Source: Bacteroidota bacterium
GTDB lineage: Bacteria; Bacteroidota; Bacteroidia; AKYH767-A; OLB10
Length of the DNA stretch: 64,000 nt
NCBI GenBank assembly: GCA_016713445.1
Contig: JADJPB010000004.1
Coordinates: forward strand, 124,001-188,000
Direction of reading: 5' to 3'
The notes under the pieces were generated by a model. That model saw only the letters and a program-made list of their open reading frames with translations, ran no database searches and was not told the DNA's origin. The translations under genes and the position numbers were made by a program. This document shows, one piece after another, positions 59,489 to 64,000 of this stretch (the first letter of the stretch is position 1; each line of letters starts with the position of its first letter).

Positions 59489-60462
59489 ATGAATAATAAT
59501 TATTGTAATCATGGCAGGCGTAGGTAGCCGTTTTTGGCAATGAGTCGTAATCGAAACTCCTAAATAGTTTCTTTATGTTCTTGGTTCCGGTAAATCTCTT
59601 ATACAGCAGACCTGTGATCGTTTTCTGAAAGTTTGTCCAAAGGAGAATATCATTATTGTAACTAGTGCCGACCACAAGCGGAAAGTATTGGAACAGTTGC
59701 CTTATCTCCATCCCGATCAGGTCTTGGGAGAACCCTTACGGCAGCCTTTACAGAGGCGGTAACTTCATGTTTGAAGTTTACGAAATCGGATGATGTGTTA
59801 TTGACCATCGGTATTAAACCTTCACGTCCCGATACAGGCTATGGTTATATCCAGTTTATTGATGATAAGAAGCGGGGAAGAATAAGATTTCAAAAGTGAA
59901 AACATTCACTGAGAAACCAAACCTTGAAATGGCGAAGTTTTTTTTGCAGACAGGTGAATTTTTATGGAATGCAGGAATTTTTATTTGGAATGCAAAATCA
60001 ATCTTGTCTGCATTCGAAGAACATCTACCTGAAATGTCGGCCATCTTTAAAGAAGGTGTCGATTTATATGATACGCCTGCTGAAGACGAATTTATTAAAT
60101 CTGCGTATGAGCAATGCACAAATATTTCTATCGATTTTGGATTGATGGAAAAAGCGAAGAATGTTCATGTGATGAGTTCTGAATTTGGATGGAGTGACTT
60201 GGGAACTTGGGGTTCTATGTACGAACATGTGAAGCACGATGCAAATGCAAATGCAATAGTAGGTAAAAATGTGATGTTGTACGATACCACGAATTGTGTT
60301 GTGAATATGCCGAAGGATAAACTCGTGGTCTTACAAGGACTCGATGATTATATCGTAGTGGAATCGGATAATATCTTATTAGTCTGCAAAAAAGTGGATG
60401 AGCAAATGATCCGTCAATTTGTGAATGACGTGAAGTTGCAGAAAGGGGAGAAGTACGTATAA
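59489..60462 (+). CDS. manC: Mannose-1-phosphate guanylyltransferase (frame-disrupted, internal segment missing)
   Basis: Makes GDP-mannose for glycan synthesis. Pieces in order: VIMAGGVGSRFWPMSR-type nucleotide-binding loop (59505-59555, bases missing), FLYVLGSGKSLIQQTCDRF, an in-frame TAG at 59565-59567 where the family has Gln (PKQF), then YLHPDQVLGEPLR. At about 59743 this joins AFTEAVTSCLKFTKSDDVLL; roughly 40 residues with the APSDH motif are missing. GIKPSRPDTGYGYIQF, FTEKP, FLWNAGIFIWNAKS and FGWSDLGTW follow, with another frame change near 59877. The piece 59896-60462 is open. Ends 3 bp from the convergent GT2 gene. As assembled it cannot be functional. Confidence 0.8.
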
Positions 60463-60465
60463 AAG

Positions 60466-61197
60466 TTATAGGTTGCGATAGTTGTGAAAATAACTTTTTA
60501 TTTTCATGGCTAAGACACCAAAAATCGCTTCACTAAAAATACTTCCACTCATCTTACTTTGCCCTTCACTCGATCGGTAAAAATGATGGGCACTTCTTTT
60601 AATTTGAATCCCAAGCGCCAAGCAGCAAATTTCATCTCTATTTGGAAAGCATATCCTGTAAATTTGATTTTGTTCAAGTCAATTGCTTCTAAAACTTTTC
60701 TTGTGTAGCATTTGAATCCAGCTGTCGTATCCTGGATAGGCATCGCCGTTATGTTACGTACATACATCGATGCAAAGTATGACATCATCACGCCCATGGG
60801 CCAATTCACTACGTTTACTCCTGTAATGTAACGGGAGCCAATGCTAACATCATTACCTTCTTCGGAACAAGCGCAGGATTGTAAAAGCGAACCAGGTCTT
60901 CAGGGTTGTGAGAAAATCAGCATCCATTTCAAAAATGTAACTGTAGTTCCTTTTAAGCCCATATGAATCCATGAATGTAGGCTGTGCCAAGCTCTAATTT
61001 CCCACTTCGCTCTTCTATAAAAAAACGATCTGAAAATCTACTTGCAAATCTTTTACAATTTGAGCCGTTCCATCTTCTGAGTTATCATCAATTATTAAAA
61101 GATGAAAAGGATGTGGTAATAACATGACCGTTCGGATCATTTTGCCGATGTTCTCCTTCTCGTTGTAAGTAGGTATGATGACTAAAGAATCTGACAA
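60466..61197 (-). CDS. Family 2 glycosyltransferase, polyprenol-monophosphomannose synthase type (several frameshifts)
   Basis: ~243-residue GT-A enzyme transferring mannose (or glucose) from a nucleotide sugar to polyprenyl phosphate. Start TTG 61197 (MSDSLVIIPTYNEKENI); DDNSEDGTA (about 39) and FEMDADFSHNPEDL (about 90) are the nucleotide/metal sites, and DTTAGFKCYTRKVLEAID (about 145) is typical of Dpm1-like enzymes. Breaks: T run at about 61021 (seven, eight expected), about 60990, about 60935, about 60820 and the G run near 60562. The last restores KGQSKMSGSIFSEAIFGV and the stop at 60466-60468. Context with manC, which makes GDP-mannose, supports mannosyl transfer. Confidence 0.82.
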
Positions 61198-61263
61198 GTT
61201 GATGTTTAAAGCCCGTTTCTATTTAATTTTGGTATTGCTCTTGTTTTTGTCTATATCTAAGAT

Positions 61264-62237
61264 TTACCATTTCAGTAGCCACGCAAATACCAATGGCGCA
61301 ACAATGCTCGCATCCGATTCAATAATGAACTTAGGAGTGTTGATGTCTAATTTCCCCCAAGTAATTTTTTCATTCGGAACAGCTCCGCTGTAGGATCCAT
61401 AACTCGTTGTTGAGTCACTGATCTGACAAAAGTAAGACCAAAAAGGAATGTCGTGCATCTCCATATCTTGGTATAACATCGGCACCACACAAATTGGAAA
61501 ATCGCCCGCAATTCCGCCACCTACTTGGAAGAAACCAATGCCTTTGCCGCCTGTATTTTGAATATAATAATCGGCTAGCCAAGTCATGTATTCAATACCA
61601 CTTTTCATGGTGGATGGATTTAATTCTTTCTTGATACAATAAGAAGCAAAAATATTTCCCATCGTAGAATCTTCCCATCCCGGAACAATAATCGGCAAAT
61701 TACGCTCTGCAGCAGCAATCATCCAACTGTTCTTCGGATCAATTTCATAGTACTGCTCCATCTCTTTACTCAACAACATTTTGTACATGTACTCATGCGG
61801 AAAGTAACGCTCTCCTTTATCTTGAGCACCTTTCCATTGTTTAAAGATGTGCTTTTGGATACGTCGAAATGCTTCTTCTTCAGGAATGCAAGTATCCGTA
61901 ACACGATTGAATCCTCCCTCTAATAAATCCCATTCATCTTGTGGACTTAAGTCACGATAATTCGGAACGCGTTTGTAATGTGAATGGGCAACCAAATTCA
62001 TAATGTCTTCTTCTAAATTCGCTCCCGTGCACGAAATAATATCTACTTTGCCTTGACGAATCATTTCTGCTAGTGAAATTCCAAGCTCAGCAGTGCTCAT
62101 AGCTCCCGCTAAGGTGATCATCATCTTTCCACCTTCGAGCAAATGTTGCTCATATCCTTCGCTGCATCCACCATCGCCGCAGCATTAAAATGGCGATAAT
62201 GTTTTATCATGAATTCTGAAATGGGACCTCTTTGCAT
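61264..62237 (-). CDS. Deoxyhypusine synthase-like protein (one frameshift)
   Basis: ~325-residue NAD-dependent enzyme of the deoxyhypusine synthase family. Landmarks: GGKMMITLAGAMSTAELG, ISCTGANLEED, GFFQVGGGIAGDFPICVVP, and the C-terminal EKITWGKLDINTPKFIIESDAS containing the WGK lysine that carries the covalent intermediate. Bacteria lack the eIF5A substrate, so relatives probably act in (homo)spermidine-type polyamine metabolism. ATG 62237 (MQRGPISEF); one G missing near 62159 breaks the frame (AAKGYEQHLLEGG when repaired). Neighbours give no further hint. Confidence 0.85.
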
Positions 62238-62302
62238 GTATTCTTTGATTTAGTGTTTTATAGTTGAGCAAAAGTAAACGAAACTCAGAAAGCACTTCTT
62301 GT

Positions 62303-62777
62303 TTACGGAATAGATTTTTTGATTTCTGTGAATAAGATTTCTGGACTCTTCATGCCAATCCTAAATAGGTTTCCGCCCTCAAGCTTGAGAAGCAATGCTT
62401 TACGACCTTCTGAGTAAAATCGATATTCTTCTTTATTTAAGACGTTAAAAACAGGGTTGTTTAAATGATAGCGATTGTAAATTCCGATTTCTGCATTCGT
62501 AATGACATTTAAAGGAAGAATTACTTCCTTCTTTCTGGATGAAATAAGATGGACGGCTTGGTTCTTTAACTCGATAGAATAATAAGGGATGAACCAAAGC
62601 ACAACGCTTAATAATAAGATAACATTTCCAACAATAAAAAACCCCATCAATACTTCCTTTTCTTCACTGTAAAAATGTGCAATGAAACAAAAAATCATCA
62701 TCACCAATTCTTCTCGATAAACCATAACGATTTCGACCGAGGTAATGCACTTCCTTAAATTTTATTTCATTATTCAT
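62303..62777 (-). CDS. Hypothetical membrane protein (one frameshift)
   Basis: ~155 residues. ATG 62777 gives MNNEIKFKEVHYLGRNRYG, then the frame changes near 62710 into MMIFCFIAHFYSEEKEVLM, followed by two adjacent hydrophobic segments (GFFIVGNVILLLSVVLWFIP) and a soluble C-terminal part (YSIELKNQAVHLISSRKKEVILPL...RIGMKSPEILFTEIKKS). The overall pattern, two helices then a PH-like beta domain, resembles small DUF membrane proteins with a PH-like tail, but I do not recognise a specific family. It starts 18 bp after tilS ends. Confidence 0.5.
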
Positions 62778-62795
62778 AAACTTCCCATTTCATTT

Positions 62796-64000
62796 TTAAG
62801 ACTGAAGTAGTATTGTGGTGATCCGATAACGATGGTCAAGTCGATCACCTAAAATCCATACTATATCCTTCCCATTCATCAATAATAGTTTTTTATTTTT
62901 TTGATGAATGGGCAATTTTTTATCAATAAAATAATCACTCAGTTTTTTCTTTTGATTCATCCCCAACGGATAGAAACTATCCCCATTTTTCCAAGTTCTT
63001 ATAGCCAAAGGAAACTGCAAACGTGAGGCATCGATAAAGGCTGTATTTTCTTCTCGAATAGAAGTAGTTAATTCAAATTTGAAGTTGTGCTGAAAAATTA
63101 ATTCCCCTCCAGGCAAATTAATTTTTTTTACGGATGACCGAATTTTTGCTTCAAACGAAAAATCTACATTTATCTCTTGTAAAATGAAATTTTCCCGATC
63201 AATTCTTAAAGTATATTGATTGGAATAAAATGTTTTTCCCGACTCTTGGAGGGCCGCTATAATATCTTCAATGATGTTTCCTCCAAAGCCGAAATCTTTT
63301 AAAGCTAACCAAATCAAATAATTTTTTGATGGATGATGCATGAAAGATGTGAAATTGATTTTGACGAAGTCACTTTGCTTTTGAATACAAGGTTCGAGTA
63401 AGCTTTAGAGTATTCGTCGACTAAAAATTCATTTCTTCCATCCTGTTTCCCAACCGAACTAAATTTTCCTGTATCGAAGGATTTAATTCTTTGCAAATTA
63501 GGCAGTACTTTATGTCGAATATAGTTTCTCTCATAGTCGGTGGAAGAATTGCTAGCATCCTCTCCCCATTCAATATTGTTTTTGACTGCATACGCTAAGA
63601 TTTCTTTTTTGGAAAATGATAGTAGCGGACGAATAATTTTCTTATTCCTCGATGGGATTCCACGCAAACTTCCAACTCCTTTTCCAGAAATTAGATTGAG
63701 TAAAATAGTTTCAGCTTGGTCATTGCTATGATGAGCGGTAGCAATAAATTCGAAATTATATTTTTCTGTTAATTCATCAAACCAATTATAGCGAAGTTCT
63801 CGGGCTGCCATTTGAATAGAAATGCCATTTTCTTTAGCAAACAATTTTGTTTCAAACTTTTGATGGTAGAAGGGTACATCGCATGTTTTGCAAATTACTT
63901 CACATAGGTTTTCATCTTCGTCAGAGGCACTTCCACGTAAATTGAAATTACAATGGGCCACCGAAATGTTGAAGTGAAGCCGATGAAAAAGATGTAACAT
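62796..64000 (-). CDS. tilS: tRNA(Ile)-lysidine synthase, N-terminus cut by window end (several frameshifts)
   Basis: Converts C34 of tRNA-Ile(CAU) to lysidine with ATP. The visible part starts just after the PP-loop (SGGxDS lies beyond base 64000): HFNISVAHCNFNLRGSASDEDE, then ATAHHSNDQAETILLNLISG with the conserved HHxxDQAET, GIPSRNKKIIRPLL, DASNSSTDYERNYIRH, and the C-terminal TilS domain (FPLAIRTWKNGDSFYPLG, DYFIDKKLPIHQKNK, WILGDRLDHRYRI). Frame changes occur at about 63478 and 63440 (a compensating pair) and near 63380, where AAA read as AAAA gives SKSDFVKINFTSFMHHPSKN. Essential gene, so these are likely base errors. Confidence 0.92.

Noticed and set aside
5209..59567. Alternative genetic code with TAA/TAG read as sense (stops in the sugar transferase, actC and manC)
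   Set aside because: TAA is the normal end of most genes in the window and only three isolated in-frame stops were seen.
1..64000. Prophage, integrative element or defence island
   Set aside because: No integrase, transposase, phage structural, toxin-antitoxin or nuclease-defence genes were found; the genes are mostly housekeeping and respiratory.

Overview
The window is a stretch of bacterial chromosome at roughly 40% GC from a member of the Bacteroidota. The assignment rests on several things seen together: type IX secretion C-terminal sorting domains, an Alternative Complex III operon fused to cytochrome oxidase genes, TAnnTTTG-type -7 promoter elements with almost no Shine-Dalgarno sites, DUF4397, FISUMP and S46-peptidase proteins, and the ileS - TraR/DksA-like - lspA and rimP-nusA-infB gene orders. 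The genus cannot be read from the sequence. I saw no phage, integrase, transposase, CRISPR array, rRNA or tRNA.

Layout. 1-6.6 kb: end of sucA, sucB, a divergent Nfu-type Fe-S protein, nadB with a LuxE-like acyl-protein synthetase, and a polyprenyl-phosphate sugar transferase. 6.9-11.7 kb: haem/oxidase accessory cluster (ctaB, two subunit-III-like genes, subunit IV, SCO, DUF420 protein, a small CxxC protein, a membrane protein). 11.8-18.5 kb: alkD-like, trhO, recJ, an outer-membrane protein, a FISUMP lipoprotein and a DMT exporter. 18.5-24 kb: a 149-bp tandem duplication, ileS, a TraR/DksA protein with a histone-H1-like tail, lspA. 24.6-31 kb: DUF1569 protein, damaged GT9 glycosyltransferase, rimP-nusA-infB. 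31-41 kb: DUF4394 remnant, nucleoside transporter, S46 dipeptidyl-peptidase, beta carbonic anhydrase, two T9SS cargo proteins and a SPOR protein. 41.6-52.6 kb: actABCDEF-coxBA, one respiratory operon. 52.7-56.2 kb: kynU, a DUF1801/YdeI-like gene and kmo. 56.7-64 kb: a TPR/HPt-like membrane protein, aminotransferase, manC, a GT2 glycosyltransferase, a deoxyhypusine-synthase-like enzyme, a hypothetical protein and tilS (cut by the window end).

How the genes work together. The actABCDEF-coxBA operon encodes a quinol:cytochrome c oxidoreductase next to the catalytic subunits of an aa3-type oxidase, while subunits III/IV and the haem O and copper assembly factors lie about 35 kb away. nadB makes quinolinate precursor from aspartate and kynU/kmo belong to the tryptophan-kynurenine route, so two possible routes toward NAD are represented. 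rimP-nusA-infB and trhO, tilS and ileS serve translation.

Data quality dominates interpretation. More than half of the genes carry one or more single-base frameshifts, very often a homopolymer one base short. Three reading frames carry an isolated in-frame stop, and three genes (GT9, actB, manC) have lost an internal segment at a clean junction. Because these hit indispensable genes (ileS, infB, coxA), most are more likely consensus or assembly errors than real pseudogenes. Gene entries therefore span the whole inferred gene and state where the frame breaks. Intergenic regions carry a striking collection of short, degenerate, dispersed repeats and palindromes shared between distant sites. I did not find a convincing wholly novel multi-gene system; the most interesting non-coding signals are the hairpin in the rimP-nusA-infB leader, the 28-bp palindrome after recJ and the near-leaderless promoters.
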